Source: Alphaproteobacteria bacterium (GTDB lineage Bacteria > Pseudomonadota > Alphaproteobacteria > Rickettsiales > SXRF01). Taken from it: a stretch of 5,798 nucleotides of DNA. Positions 1-5,798 of the stretch are shown here, in pieces; positions within the stretch are counted from its first letter, which is position 1, and the number at the start of each line of letters is the position of its first letter. A program made the translations under genes and the position numbers. The DNA lies in NCBI GenBank assembly GCA_020050695.1, contig JAGVKI010000047.1:1-5798 (forward strand), read 5' to 3'. Under the pieces are notes generated by a model, which was not told where the DNA came from, made no database searches, and saw only the letters and a list, made by a program, of their open reading frames with translations.

Positions 1-229
1 TACGGTCAATAGCGGTATAGGCCAGCGAGGTCAGCGGCATCTTGGATGGGCTGAAGCGGCTGCTTGCCTGCCATTCCCAGCAAATCACGTCTGCCAGCGC
101 TTTATTAGGCAGCAGGAAGGGATGCTTGCCGGGGGTAAGCATCGGCTTATCGTTGGCGCAGAGCGTATAGCCATTATCCAACGGCTCGACAGAAAAATGC
201 AGTTGCGGTTCAGGGGCTTTTTGTTGCAT
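1..229 (-). CDS. ATP12-family F1-ATPase assembly chaperone, N-terminal part (runs off the window)
   Basis: Reading from an ATG at 229 toward position 1 gives 76 open codons with no stop, so the gene continues outside the window. The protein begins MQQKAPEPQLHF. It contains the ATP12 pattern of a short beta-rich start, a 'GYTLCANDKPMLTPGKHP' segment (about residues 20-37), 'LLPNKALADVICWEWQA' (about 39-55) and 'MPLTSLAYTAIDR' (about 64-76). The family is known in mitochondria to bind the F1-ATPase alpha subunit before hexamer assembly; homologues are common in alphaproteobacteria, where the same role is inferred. A start at 229 is supported by AAGAGA about 8 bases upstream. The gene follows rluC by 22 bases in the same direction, so it is probably the distal gene of the protease-crcB-rluC unit. 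Family assignment is by pattern recognition on the N-terminal third only. Confidence 0.85.
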   Translation of the reverse strand, partial: MQQKAPEPQLHFSVEPLDNGYTLCANDKPMLTPGKHPFLLPNKALADVICWEWQASSRFSPSKMPLTSLAYTAIDR

Positions 230-251
230 CGCGTAGGTCTCTTGGATGTCG

Positions 252-1205
252 TTATTTGGGAATATCAATACCGAGCGCTTTAAAGCTCTTTTGCATATGC
301 GGCGGCAGCGGCGCGCTTATGTCCACTTTCTTCTCGCCGCCGAAGGCCGGTATTATGATGCGGCGCGCATGCAGATGCAGGCTGTCGGACACACCCAGCC
401 CGCTGGCGTTGTTGCTATGGCTGCCATATTTGGGATCCCCCACAATCGGGCAGCCAATGGCTTCCATATGCACGCGCAGCTGGTGCATGCGTCCGGTAAT
501 GGGCTTTAGTTCCACCAGGGCGTATTTACGCGCCAGCGAATCAAGCACGCGGTACTCGGTAATGGCGACTTTGCCCTCTTCCTCATCAACGCCCATGCGC
601 TCATAGCCAGGCGACATGTCCGCCTTGGAAAGCGGCAGGTTGATTTTACCGTTAAGCGGCTGCGGCAGACCAACCACCAGCGCGAGATATACTTTCTCAA
701 TATCCTTGCCGAGGAATCCTTTTGCCAGATGCGCGGCGGCCTTGCTGCTGCGTCCCAGCACCAGCACACCGCTGGTATCGCGGTCCAGGCGGTGCACCAG
801 CTTCGGACGCACCTTAGCGTCAAACATCAGGCCATCAAGCAAGCCATCTACGCTTTTGGTGATTTTTGTACCGCCCTGCACGGCCAACCCGTGGGGCTTA
901 TTGATAACAATAAGGTTGCTGTCGCGGTAAATCACCCATTTGCGGATTTCCGCCAGGTCGTTCTCGCTGACGGTTTTCTTTGGTTTGGGCGCCTGCACCG
1001 CCTCCTGCACCATATCGGGATAGGTAATCACCTGGCCTGCCATGATACGCGCATTGGCCAGCGCTTTTTTACCATCTACACGCACCTGCCCCTTGCGCAG
1101 GCATTTTTCCAGCATGCTGTGGGGAAATCCCGGGCAATGGCGTTTAAACCAGCGGTCAAGACGGATGCCATCATCATCATTTTCTACGGTATGTTCAAAA
1201 GCCAT
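252..1205 (-). CDS. rluC: RluC-type 23S rRNA pseudouridine synthase
   Basis: The 317-residue protein belongs to the RluA/RluC/RluD family, which isomerises specific uridines of 23S rRNA to pseudouridine; E. coli RluC acts on U955, U2504 and U2580. An S4-like RNA-binding domain occupies about residues 14-65 (GIRLDRWF, then LRKGQVRVDGKKA). The catalytic domain follows from about residue 90. It has the motif HRLDRDTSG at 138-146, whose Asp141 is the expected catalytic residue, and the substrate-binding motif GRMHQLRVH at 238-246. The segment AVQGGT near 108-113 fits RluC better than RluA or RluD. Length is typical of the family. The ATG overlaps the crcB stop codon in TAATG, with only a weak AGG upstream, so translation probably depends on ribosomes finishing crcB. 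The stop is TAA. Family certain; the exact target uridines are inferred. Confidence 0.95.
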   Translation of the reverse strand: MAFEHTVENDDDGIRLDRWFKRHCPGFPHSMLEKCLRKGQVRVDGKKALANARIMAGQVITYPDMVQEAVQAPKPKKTVSENDLAEIRKWVIYRDSNLIVINKPHGLAVQGGTKITKSVDGLLDGLMFDAKVRPKLVHRLDRDTSGVLVLGRSSKAAAHLAKGFLGKDIEKVYLALVVGLPQPLNGKINLPLSKADMSPGYERMGVDEEEGKVAITEYRVLDSLARKYALVELKPITGRMHQLRVHMEAIGCPIVGDPKYGSHSNNASGLGVSDSLHLHARRIIIPAFGGEKKVDISAPLPPHMQKSFKALGIDIPK

Positions 1206-1594
1206 TAGTAGGTCAGCCTGACCAGGTACATGCCTGCAATGAGTGCGAGTAGGGACACAATGAATGAGCCAATCACGTACAGCACGGATTCCACCATCAT
1301 GCCCTTTTCCATCAGCAGGAAGGTATCGATGGTAAAAGCTGAAAAGGTAGTGAAGCCCCCGAGGAACCCTACGGAAAACAGCAGATGCAGGTCTTTGCTG
1401 CGTGCAGGCATCATGTTAGCCATAATGGCGATCCATACCCCCATGAGAAAGGCGCCGAGCACGTTTACCGTAAACGTACCGTAGGGAAAGCCGGAAGAAG
1501 CAAGCCTGCTGACAAGCGTTACAAGCGCATAACGGCACATGGAGCCGAGCGCGCCGCCCACTGCAACATAGGTAAGAGACCAGAGAGTTATCAT
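1205..1594 (-). CDS. crcB: Fluoride ion channel CrcB/Fluc
   Basis: The 129-residue membrane protein is a full-length Fluc channel. The family exports toxic fluoride by passive conduction through an antiparallel dimer in the inner membrane. Four hydrophobic segments are visible at about residues 4-27, 38-60, 70-95 and 103-127. Diagnostic motifs are GGALGSMCRY (13-22, including Arg21), GTFTVNVLG (39-47, with the conserved Asn44) and GFLGGFTTFSAF (76-87), which holds the phenylalanine-box region and the break in the third helix. A single gene is present here, implying a homodimer rather than the two-gene type. The ATG overlaps the protease stop codon in ATGA, and GGTGA sits 7 bases upstream inside the protease gene. 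I see no fluoride riboswitch in front of it, and none would be expected mid-operon. High confidence. Confidence 0.95.
   Translation of the reverse strand: MITLWSLTYVAVGGALGSMCRYALVTLVSRLASSGFPYGTFTVNVLGAFLMGVWIAIMANMMPARSKDLHLLFSVGFLGGFTTFSAFTIDTFLLMEKGMMVESVLYVIGSFIVSLLALIAGMYLVRLTY
1211..1223 (-). other. Short hairpin just before the rluC start
   Basis: The inverted repeat GGTCA-GGC-TGACC (minus strand) lies within the last codons of crcB, ending about 5 bases before the rluC ATG. It covers the only purine-rich AGG that could act as a ribosome site for rluC. If it forms in mRNA, ribosomes finishing crcB would open it, which suits translational coupling. The stem has only 5 base pairs and lies in coding sequence, so chance is a fair explanation. 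Confidence 0.3.
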
Positions 1595-3000
1595 TGCATT
1601 TTCACCGTAAGAGTCATGGTATTGCTACCCTGTTGGAAGACGATTTGCCAGGTTTTGCTTTTCGCCGATAGTATTTTTTCAAGCTGCATGGTCGATTCTA
1701 CTTTCGTGCCATTTACCTGCAATATCACAGAACCCGCCGCAATCGTAGAGGCAATTGTGGTATTGCTGCCCGCCAGCACAATGACGCCGGTTCTGGTTTC
1801 ATCATCTATACCCAGTTCCGTGCATAATGCCGGGGATAAATTAGCCACCGTAAAGCCATTGAGCGGATGAATTCCGATCAATGTGCGCAGATCGCGCTTG
1901 GGATTTTCCGGCGGCCCTGCAAGCTTGACCATGATTTCTTCACGTTTGCCGTCATGCAGTACGCCTATTCGTGCCTGCTCGCCCAGGCGCGAAAGCGCCA
2001 AGCGATAATTGATTTCCTGGTCAGTACTTACAGGCGTGCCGTTTACACTAATGATCACATCGCCTACTTTCAGACCCGCAGCCAGCGCAGGAGAGCCTGC
2101 TGAAATCTTGCGTATAATGGCGCCTTCGCGGCTTGGCATTCCAACGCTTTCGGCAATTTCAGCCGTCACCGGCTGTACGTTTACACCCAGCCAAGGGCGT
2201 ACCACACGTCCGTCCTGCACATCGCTGTTCATCAACGAGCGCACCATGTTGGAAGGAATAGCAAAACCAATACCTACCGAACCGCCTGTCTTTGAATAAA
2301 TCGCCGTATTGATACCGATCAGCTGGCCATTCATATCCACCAGCGCACCGCCCGAATTGCCTGGGTTAATAGCCGCATCGGTCTGTATGAAGAACTGGTA
2401 GTCCGACACACCGGCAGCTTTGCGCGCGAGGGCTGAAATAATACCGCTGGTAACCGTCTGGCCGATACCAAAGGGGTTACCCACCGCCAGCACCAGATCG
2501 CCTACTTCCAACCCGTCAGAATCCCGAATTTCCACAAATGGCAGCGCGCCTTCGGGATTGATGCGAAGGAATGCCAGGTCGGATTGCGCATCTTTAAGTA
2601 CCAGTTTGGCTTCAAATTCGCGTTTATCGGATAGCACCACCGTTACCTGCTGCGCGTCCTTAATCACATGGTGGCTGGTGACTACCAGCCCGTCGGGCTT
2701 TACGATGACGCCCGAGCCGAGCGAACTGACAACCTGCTCTTTGGTTCGGCCGCCGAAATTAAAGCCCTTGCCGAATAACTGGCTGAAGAACGGGTCGCGC
2801 TGCATTGGCGTATCAGCCACCTGAACGCGGCGGCGCGTATAGATATTGACTACCGCAGGCGATACTTTCTTGACCACCGGCGAAAAAGACATGGCGATGT
2901 CGCTTCGGCTTTGCGGAACCTGCTGTGCATCAGCAGCTGACACCAGAAAGGCGGCCATGATCATAACCCAGCTTAAAAAAACAAAACGACAGGAACGCAT
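1591..3000 (-). CDS. degP: Do/HtrA-family periplasmic serine protease (DegP-like)
   Basis: The 469-residue protein degrades or refolds damaged envelope proteins, by analogy with DegP/DegQ/MucD. A Sec signal peptide covers about residues 1-26, with a hydrophobic core (VMIMAAFLVSA) and probable cleavage after ADA. The trypsin-like domain (about 35-255) has the full triad: His111 in VTSHHVI, Asp141 in QSDLAFL and Ser216 in NPGNSGGAL. PDZ1 spans about 265-362 (GAIIRKIS, then GLKVGDVIISVNG). A second, more divergent PDZ domain spans about 375-469 (GVIVLAGSN, then GSVILQVNG). The ATG at 3000 gives a good signal peptide; an ATG four bases upstream is out of frame. The site before it is weak (CGGA, about 7 bases). 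The gene starts 27 bases after the ribosomal-operon terminator and overlaps crcB by 4 bases. The choice among degP, degQ and mucD names is not settled by sequence alone. Confidence 0.93.
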   Translation of the reverse strand: MRSCRFVFLSWVMIMAAFLVSAADAQQVPQSRSDIAMSFSPVVKKVSPAVVNIYTRRRVQVADTPMQRDPFFSQLFGKGFNFGGRTKEQVVSSLGSGVIVKPDGLVVTSHHVIKDAQQVTVVLSDKREFEAKLVLKDAQSDLAFLRINPEGALPFVEIRDSDGLEVGDLVLAVGNPFGIGQTVTSGIISALARKAAGVSDYQFFIQTDAAINPGNSGGALVDMNGQLIGINTAIYSKTGGSVGIGFAIPSNMVRSLMNSDVQDGRVVRPWLGVNVQPVTAEIAESVGMPSREGAIIRKISAGSPALAAGLKVGDVIISVNGTPVSTDQEINYRLALSRLGEQARIGVLHDGKREEIMVKLAGPPENPKRDLRTLIGIHPLNGFTVANLSPALCTELGIDDETRTGVIVLAGSNTTIASTIAAGSVILQVNGTKVESTMQLEKILSAKSKTWQIVFQQGSNTMTLTVKMQ

Positions 3001-3010
3001 GCATATATCC

Positions 3011-3061
3011 GTGTAAAAAGCGCCATAAAAAAAGCAGCCTGGAGAGGCTGCTTTTTTACAC
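3011..3061. repeat. Outer inverted repeat around the rplQ terminator
   Basis: GTGTAAAAA at 3011-3019 and its exact complement TTTTTACAC at 3053-3061 flank the terminator stem symmetrically. In RNA the outer arms could pair with each other or compete with the A- and T-tracts that extend the terminator stem. This is a direct sequence observation; a function is not shown. Confidence 0.5.
3027..3057 (-). terminator. Rho-independent terminator after rplQ, likely bidirectional
   Basis: A perfect GC-rich stem, GCAGCC (3034-3039) with GGCTGC (3046-3051), encloses a 6-base loop. It is preceded by seven A and followed by six T on the plus strand. In the minus-strand transcript this reads as a hairpin followed by a run of U, 29 bases past the rplQ stop codon. 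It is the expected end of the alpha-operon transcript. The matching A-tract makes it symmetrical, so it could also stop transcription in the plus direction. It separates the ribosomal genes from the protease unit, which must then rely on read-through or a promoter close to or within this site; I cannot identify one with confidence. Confidence 0.9.
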
Positions 3062-3085
3062 TGTTTTTATGCCGTAGTAAATGGC

Positions 3086-3511
3086 TTAGGCAGCGGCTGC
3101 TTCCTGTTCGCCAGCAGCGTGCTTAGGACCGGAATCCTGGCCTTTTGCATTTACGTCACGGTCAACGAATTCAATGATCGCCATAGGCGCATTATCGCCA
3201 TAACGGAAACCAGCCTTCAGAACGCGTGTATAGCCGCCCTGACGGGTTTTGTAACGGTCAGCCAGTACGCTGAATAACTTGTTGGTGATGTCGGTGTCTT
3301 TCAGCAGGGAAAGCACCTGACGGCGTGCATGCAGATCACCGCGTTTGCCAAGGGTCACCAGCTTTTCAACTGCCGGACGAAGGTCCTTCGCCTTTGGCAG
3401 GGTCGTGGTGATTTGCTCATGCTTGATCAGCGCAGTTGCGAGGTTGATAAACATCGATTTGCGGTGACCGCTTTTACGGCCGAGTTTACGACCTGACATT
3501 CCGTGACGCAT
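3086..3511 (-). CDS. rplQ: 50S ribosomal protein bL17
   Basis: The 141-residue protein is bL17, a 23S rRNA-binding protein of the large subunit near the peptide exit tunnel. It opens with the family signature [20 protein letters not shown] and continues with [20 protein letters not shown] (24-43). A conserved C-terminal block follows, [20 protein letters not shown] (92-111) and IIEFVDRD. The last 20 or so residues form a hydrophilic, alanine-ending tail (GEQEAAAA), as is usual in alphaproteobacteria. The ATG is preceded by a clear GGAG 7 bases upstream. That site is complementary to an upstream hairpin loop (see 3519-3608). The gene ends the alpha operon and is followed by a strong terminator. 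Confidence 0.98.
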   Translation of the reverse strand: MRHGMSGRKLGRKSGHRKSMFINLATALIKHEQITTTLPKAKDLRPAVEKLVTLGKRGDLHARRQVLSLLKDTDITNKLFSVLADRYKTRQGGYTRVLKAGFRYGDNAPMAIIEFVDRDVNAKGQDSGPKHAAGEQEAAAA

Positions 3512-3518
3512 TGTATTT

Positions 3519-3608
3519 CTCCAAGTTCTATTGTCGGGTTTGGGGAGGGTTTAGAGGGGGAAAGCTTGGAGTCTTCCCCCTGCACTTTCTTAAGACCTTA
3601 AAACCCGA
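3519..3608 (-). promoter_or_regulatory. Candidate structured leader (pseudoknot) controlling rplQ translation
   Basis: The 106-base gap between rpoA and rplQ holds three complementary pairs when read as minus-strand RNA. The base stem is TCGGGTTT (3608-3601) with AAACCCGA (3541-3534). Inside it, GGGGGAA (3580-3574) pairs with TTCCCCC (3562-3556), leaving an 11-base loop. Within that loop CTCCAAG (3571-3565) is the exact complement of CTTGGAG (3525-3519), which contains the rplQ ribosome site. Loop-to-ribosome-site pairing would form a pseudoknot that hides the start of rplQ. No U-tract follows, so this is not a normal terminator. The complementarity is visible in the sequence; the folding and regulatory role are inferred, and the ligand, if any, is unknown. 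Confidence 0.5.
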
Positions 3609-3617
3609 TCCAAACGA

Positions 3618-4631
3618 TTAATACGGATCCTCGTACTTACGTGCGAGTTCTTCAATGTTTTCTGGTGGCCAGCCCTGAACTTCCATACCGAAGCGCAGGC
3701 CGATTTTCGCCAGCTTTTCTTTGATTTCGTTAAGCGACTTGCGGCCAAAATTCGGGGTCTTGAGCATTTCGGCTTCGGTCTTCTGCACCAGGTCGCCTAC
3801 ATAAACGATGTTGTCGTTCTTGAGGCAGTTGGTAGCACGAACTGACAGTTCGTCCAGATCGTATACCTTCTTGAGGAGGTACGGGCTGAACGGCAGTTCT
3901 GGTTTGCTTTCTTCTTTCTTCTCAATCTTCGATTCTTCGAAGTTGATGAAGAGTTGCAGCTGGTCCTGCAGGATGCGTGCAGCGAGTGCAACGGAATCTT
4001 CTGCGGAAACGGAACCATCGGTTTCAATGGTCATGGACAGCTTGTCATAGTCAGTGATCTGGCCAACGCGGGCATTTTCCACTTTGTACGATACCTTAAC
4101 AACCGGGCTGAACAGCGCATCGACCGGGATAAGGCCAATTGGCGCATCGGTAGGACGGGTTGCGCGAACATAACCCTTGCCTACTTCAACCACCATTTCC
4201 ATGAACAGCTTAGCGCCTTTATCCAGCGTGCAGATCACATGGTCTTTGTTGATGATTTCGAGGTCACCGCCGGTTTCAATCATACCAGCTTTCACTTCGC
4301 CCGGGCCGGTAGCGGTCAGGGTGATGCGTTTCTTTTCAGTGCTACCCGTTTTCAGGCGCAGTTCTTTGATGTTCAGGATGATGTCGGTTACGTCTTCGCG
4401 AACGCCAGGAACCGAAGAGAACTCATGCAATACGCCTTCGATCTTTACCGAGGTCACTGCAGCGCCCTGAAGCGAAGACAGCAGCACGCGGCGCAGTGCA
4501 ACACCGAGCGTATGGCCAAAGCCGCGTTCCAGTGGTTCAGCAACGATAACAGCCTGGTTCGGGTTGTTCTTGGACGTTGCTATATCAAGCTTGGAAGGTT
4601 TAATCAGATCTTGCCAATTCTTTGCTAACAC
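3618..4631 (-). CDS. rpoA: DNA-directed RNA polymerase subunit alpha
   Basis: The 337-residue protein is the alpha subunit, which dimerises to nucleate RNA polymerase assembly and contacts UP elements and activators through its C-terminal domain. The N-terminal domain (about 1-230) shows [11 protein letters not shown] near the start, then [20 protein letters not shown] (34-53) and [14 protein letters not shown] (76-89). A charged linker (about 232-246, [12 protein letters not shown]) leads to the C-terminal domain. There Arg265, Asn268, Gly296, Lys298 and Ser299 fall at exactly the E. coli positions known for DNA contact. The start is GTG at 4631, preceded by GGCGGGG ending 5 bases upstream; it gives the expected alphaproteobacterial N-terminus and I see no better start. 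The stop is TAA. It lies between rpsK and rplQ as usual. Confidence 0.98.
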   Translation of the reverse strand: MLAKNWQDLIKPSKLDIATSKNNPNQAVIVAEPLERGFGHTLGVALRRVLLSSLQGAAVTSVKIEGVLHEFSSVPGVREDVTDIILNIKELRLKTGSTEKKRITLTATGPGEVKAGMIETGGDLEIINKDHVICTLDKGAKLFMEMVVEVGKGYVRATRPTDAPIGLIPVDALFSPVVKVSYKVENARVGQITDYDKLSMTIETDGSVSAEDSVALAARILQDQLQLFINFEESKIEKKEESKPELPFSPYLLKKVYDLDELSVRATNCLKNDNIVYVGDLVQKTEAEMLKTPNFGRKSLNEIKEKLAKIGLRFGMEVQGWPPENIEELARKYEDPY

Positions 4632-4669
4632 GAGTACCCCGCCTAAATCTAAAATAATTACACAGTTTT

Positions 4670-4687
4670 GCCGCGCACACGCGCAGC
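4670..4687 (-). other. GC-rich hairpin in the rpsK-rpoA gap
   Basis: In minus-strand RNA, GCTGCGC and GCGCGGC form a 7-base-pair stem (one G-U pair) closed by a GTGT loop, 15 bases after the rpsK stop codon. Flanking AGTTT and AAACT could add an outer stem. No U-tract follows, so it does not look like a full terminator. It could be an attenuator, an RNA-processing or decay-protection site that adjusts rpoA relative to ribosomal protein output, or simply chance. Pairing is seen; the role is inferred. Confidence 0.45.
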
Positions 4688-4702
4688 CTTACGAAACTAA
4701 AA

Positions 4703-5101
4703 TTATACCCTGCGACGCTTTGGAGGACGGCAGCCATTGTGTGGCACCGGCGTTACGTCTTTAATCTGGGTGATCATGAAACCAACAGCCTGCAGCGCGC
4801 GCAGAGCGGATTCACGGCCAGCGCCTGGGCCTTTCACTTCAACGGCCAGCGTCTTCATGCCATGTTCCTGGGCTTTCTTACCAGCATCTTCTGCAGTTAC
4901 CTGCGCAGCATACGGGGTGGATTTGCGCGAACCCTTGAAACCGTGATGACCGGCAGACGACCAGGCAACCGTGTTACCCTGCGTGTCGGTGATGGTAACA
5001 ATGGTGTTGTTGAACGATGCGTTCACATGCGCAACACCAGTGGAGATGTTTTTACGTTCGCGGCGTTTAACGCGTGCTGTAGCTTCTTTTGCTGGAGCCA
5101 T
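4703..5101 (-). CDS. rpsK: 30S ribosomal protein uS11
   Basis: The 132-residue protein is uS11, which binds 16S rRNA at the platform of the small subunit beside the mRNA exit region. The core contains [18 protein letters not shown] (26-43) and [20 protein letters not shown] (47-66). The C-terminus is the hallmark [13 protein letters not shown] (120-132). The Asn-Gly pair at 122-123 corresponds to E. coli Asn119, reported to convert to isoaspartate. A short basic N-terminal tail ([17 protein letters not shown]) is typical of alphaproteobacteria. The ATG has only a modest GGA about 9 bases upstream. It lies 32 bases after rpsM and 71 bases before rpoA, inside the alpha operon. Length is normal and no defect is seen. 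Confidence 0.98.
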   Translation of the reverse strand: MAPAKEATARVKRRERKNISTGVAHVNASFNNTIVTITDTQGNTVAWSSAGHHGFKGSRKSTPYAAQVTAEDAGKKAQEHGMKTLAVEVKGPGAGRESALRALQAVGFMITQIKDVTPVPHNGCRPPKRRRV

Positions 5102-5133
5102 GGTATTAAGTCCAATCTTGCTTTAGTTAGTTA

Positions 5134-5511
5134 CTATTTGGTCGCGATTTTCTTGCCTGCGATCGGCTTCGCCTTACCTTTACGGGTACGGGCGTTGGTG
5201 TGCGTACGCTGGCCACGAACCGGCAGCTTCTTACGATGACGCAGACCGCGGTAGCAGCCAAGGTCAACCAGACGTTTAATGTTCATGGACACTTCACGGC
5301 GAAGATCACCCTCTACCGTGTAGTCACGGTCGATGATTTCGCGGATACGGATGACTTCCGCATCGGTCAACTGATGAATGCGCTTTTCTGCCGGAAGGCC
5401 TGCTTTTTCGCAGATTTGACCGGACTTTACACGACCAATGCCGTGAATATAGGTAAGCGCAATATCAAGCCTTTTAGCCGATGGAATGTTTACGCCAGCA
5501 ATACGAGCCAC
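5134..5511 (-). CDS. rpsM: 30S ribosomal protein uS13
   Basis: The 125-residue protein is uS13, a 16S rRNA-binding protein of the small-subunit head that contacts the P-site tRNA and bridges to the large subunit. It starts ARIAGVNIP after the initiator and has [19 protein letters not shown] (21-39), part of its helix-rich rRNA-binding fold. The signature [16 protein letters not shown] (88-103) and a lysine-rich tail follow. The start is GTG at 5511. AGAGG lies 6 bases upstream (5518-5522), which fixes this start, and no ATG competes. The gene ends with TAG followed directly by an in-frame TAA, a tandem stop. It is the first gene of the rpsM-rpsK-rpoA-rplQ unit. No rpsD (S4) gene is next to it here, unlike in E. 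coli. Confidence 0.98.
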   Translation of the reverse strand: MARIAGVNIPSAKRLDIALTYIHGIGRVKSGQICEKAGLPAEKRIHQLTDAEVIRIREIIDRDYTVEGDLRREVSMNIKRLVDLGCYRGLRHRKKLPVRGQRTHTNARTRKGKAKPIAGKKIATK

Positions 5512-5549
5512 AAAAAACCTCTAAATACTAGTTGGTTATCAATAAATCT

Positions 5550-5555
5550 ATTATA
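5550..5555 (-). promoter_or_regulatory. Consensus -10 box (TATAAT) upstream of rpsM
   Basis: A perfect TATAAT on the minus strand lies 38 bases before the rpsM GTG, leaving room for a transcript leader of about 30 bases. The hexamers 16-18 bases upstream (TATCCC, ATATCC, AATATC) do not resemble a -35 box, and there is no TGn extension. Because the whole gap is AT-rich, a chance match is possible. Confidence 0.4.
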
Positions 5556-5564
5556 AGGAGCAGA

Positions 5565-5593
5565 GATATTAGGGATATTTAGACTAAGGTCAA
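5565..5593 (-). promoter_or_regulatory. Possible rpsM promoter: TTGACC -35 with AATATC at 17-base spacing
   Basis: GGTTGACC on the minus strand (TTGACC at 5593-5588) is a good -35 element. A 17-base spacer leads to AATATC (5570-5565), a poor -10 that shares three of six bases with consensus. Alphaproteobacterial housekeeping promoters often keep a strong TTGAC and a loose -10, so this is a reasonable alternative to the TATAAT at 5550-5555, which is 32 bases from this -35 and cannot pair with it. Confidence 0.4.
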
Positions 5594-5661
5594 CCCTTTT
5601 TTTACCGATTTTTCGAGTAAACGCTATCTATTGCTCTTTATTCTTTTTCCGTCTCACCTAC

Positions 5662-5679
5662 TCCAGATTAACCTCTGGA
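5662..5679 (-). other. Hairpin in the adk-rpsM gap
   Basis: TCCAGA and TCTGGA form a perfect 6-base-pair stem with a 6-base loop (GGTTAA in the minus-strand RNA), about 60 bases after the adk stop. No U-tract follows in the transcript, so it is at best a weak or Rho-assisted end for the upstream operon. The rest of the 5523-5737 gap is AT-rich, and I see no credible gene in it. Confidence 0.35.
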
Positions 5680-5737
5680 ATATGCAGTTATTTTTTACTA
5701 CGGCTTTCCAACTCACACACCACATGAGATATGTAAA

Positions 5738-5798
5738 TCAGACTGCTTTTTTGGCACCTGAACTGATGATCGTATCGATCTGGCGGGTTACTTCTTCA
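5738..5798 (-). CDS. adk: Adenylate kinase, C-terminal end only
   Basis: The last 19 codons and a TGA stop are in the window, reading EEVTRQIDTIISSGAKKAV; the rest lies beyond position 5798. The pattern 'EVTxQI' followed by a short helix is the usual end of bacterial adenylate kinases, which balance AMP, ADP and ATP (AMP + ATP to 2 ADP) in the cytoplasm. Adk directly upstream of rpsM is the standard alphaproteobacterial order, and this supports the call as much as the sequence does. With so few residues the identification rests mainly on context. Confidence 0.75.
   Translation of the reverse strand, partial: EEVTRQIDTIISSGAKKAV

Noticed and set aside
729..1208. Plus-strand open frame (159 codons) opposite rluC
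   Set aside because: Antisense to a complete gene with intact catalytic motifs, and its histidine-rich translation has no family features.
1560..1640. Possible fluoride riboswitch ahead of crcB
   Set aside because: The region is protease coding sequence, crcB starts within the protease stop codon, and I could not find the riboswitch's conserved core.
3034..3100. Repeat of AAGCAGCC at the end of rplQ and in the terminator arm, suggesting an antiterminator
   Set aside because: The rplQ copy simply encodes the alanine-rich tail, and the alternative pairing would be shorter than the A/T-extended terminator stem.
3954..4628. Long plus-strand open frame (224 codons) opposite rpoA
   Set aside because: It lies wholly antisense to an unmistakable rpoA, and its translation resembles no family I know. 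Codon bias of the real gene explains the open mirror frame.
4739..5239. Plus-strand open frame (166 codons) spanning rpsK and part of rpsM in antisense
   Set aside because: It crosses two conserved ribosomal genes and the gap between them, with no recognisable domain.
5650..5726. Tiny minus-strand frame (about 23 codons, starting MWCVSWKAV) in the adk-rpsM gap
   Set aside because: It has no ribosome-binding site and an unusual composition rich in Trp and Cys; it is probably chance.
5711..5730. CTCA...TGAG inverted repeat just after adk as a terminator
   Set aside because: The stem is only four base pairs, with a large loop and no U-tract.

Overview
The window looks like chromosomal housekeeping DNA from an alphaproteobacterium. 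Three things point there: the gene order adk-rpsM-rpsK-rpoA-rplQ continuing into a Do/HtrA-family protease, crcB, rluC and an ATP12-type F1-ATPase chaperone; the presence of ATP12 itself, a family of alphaproteobacteria and mitochondria; and an RNA polymerase alpha subunit whose N-terminus has the alphaproteobacterial form. I cannot name a genus. Every gene lies on the minus strand, so transcription runs from high to low coordinates.

Region 1 (5798 down to about 3027) is the end of the spc-type cluster and the alpha operon. It holds the last 19 codons of adk, a 226-base AT-rich gap with candidate promoters, then rpsM (uS13), rpsK (uS11), rpoA (RNA polymerase alpha) and rplQ (bL17). It closes with a strong Rho-independent terminator at 3027-3057. 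rpsM and rpoA start with GTG. The rpsK-rpoA gap carries a GC-rich hairpin. The rpoA-rplQ gap carries a nested stem-loop whose loop is perfectly complementary, over 7 bases, to the Shine-Dalgarno sequence of rplQ.

Region 2 (3000 down to 1) is a tight second transcription unit: a periplasmic trypsin-like protease with PDZ domains, the fluoride channel CrcB/Fluc (ATGA overlap with the protease), the 23S rRNA pseudouridine synthase RluC (TAATG overlap with crcB), and after 22 bases the N-terminal 76 codons of an ATP12 chaperone that runs off the window. The genes share no obvious pathway, but their overlaps imply co-transcription and translational coupling.

I found no mobile element, CRISPR array, tRNA, rRNA or clearly foreign gene, and no gene-free stretch longer than 300 bases. 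The most interesting unexplained signal is the possible pseudoknot in front of rplQ (3519-3608). It is a prediction by eye and rests on base complementarity alone.
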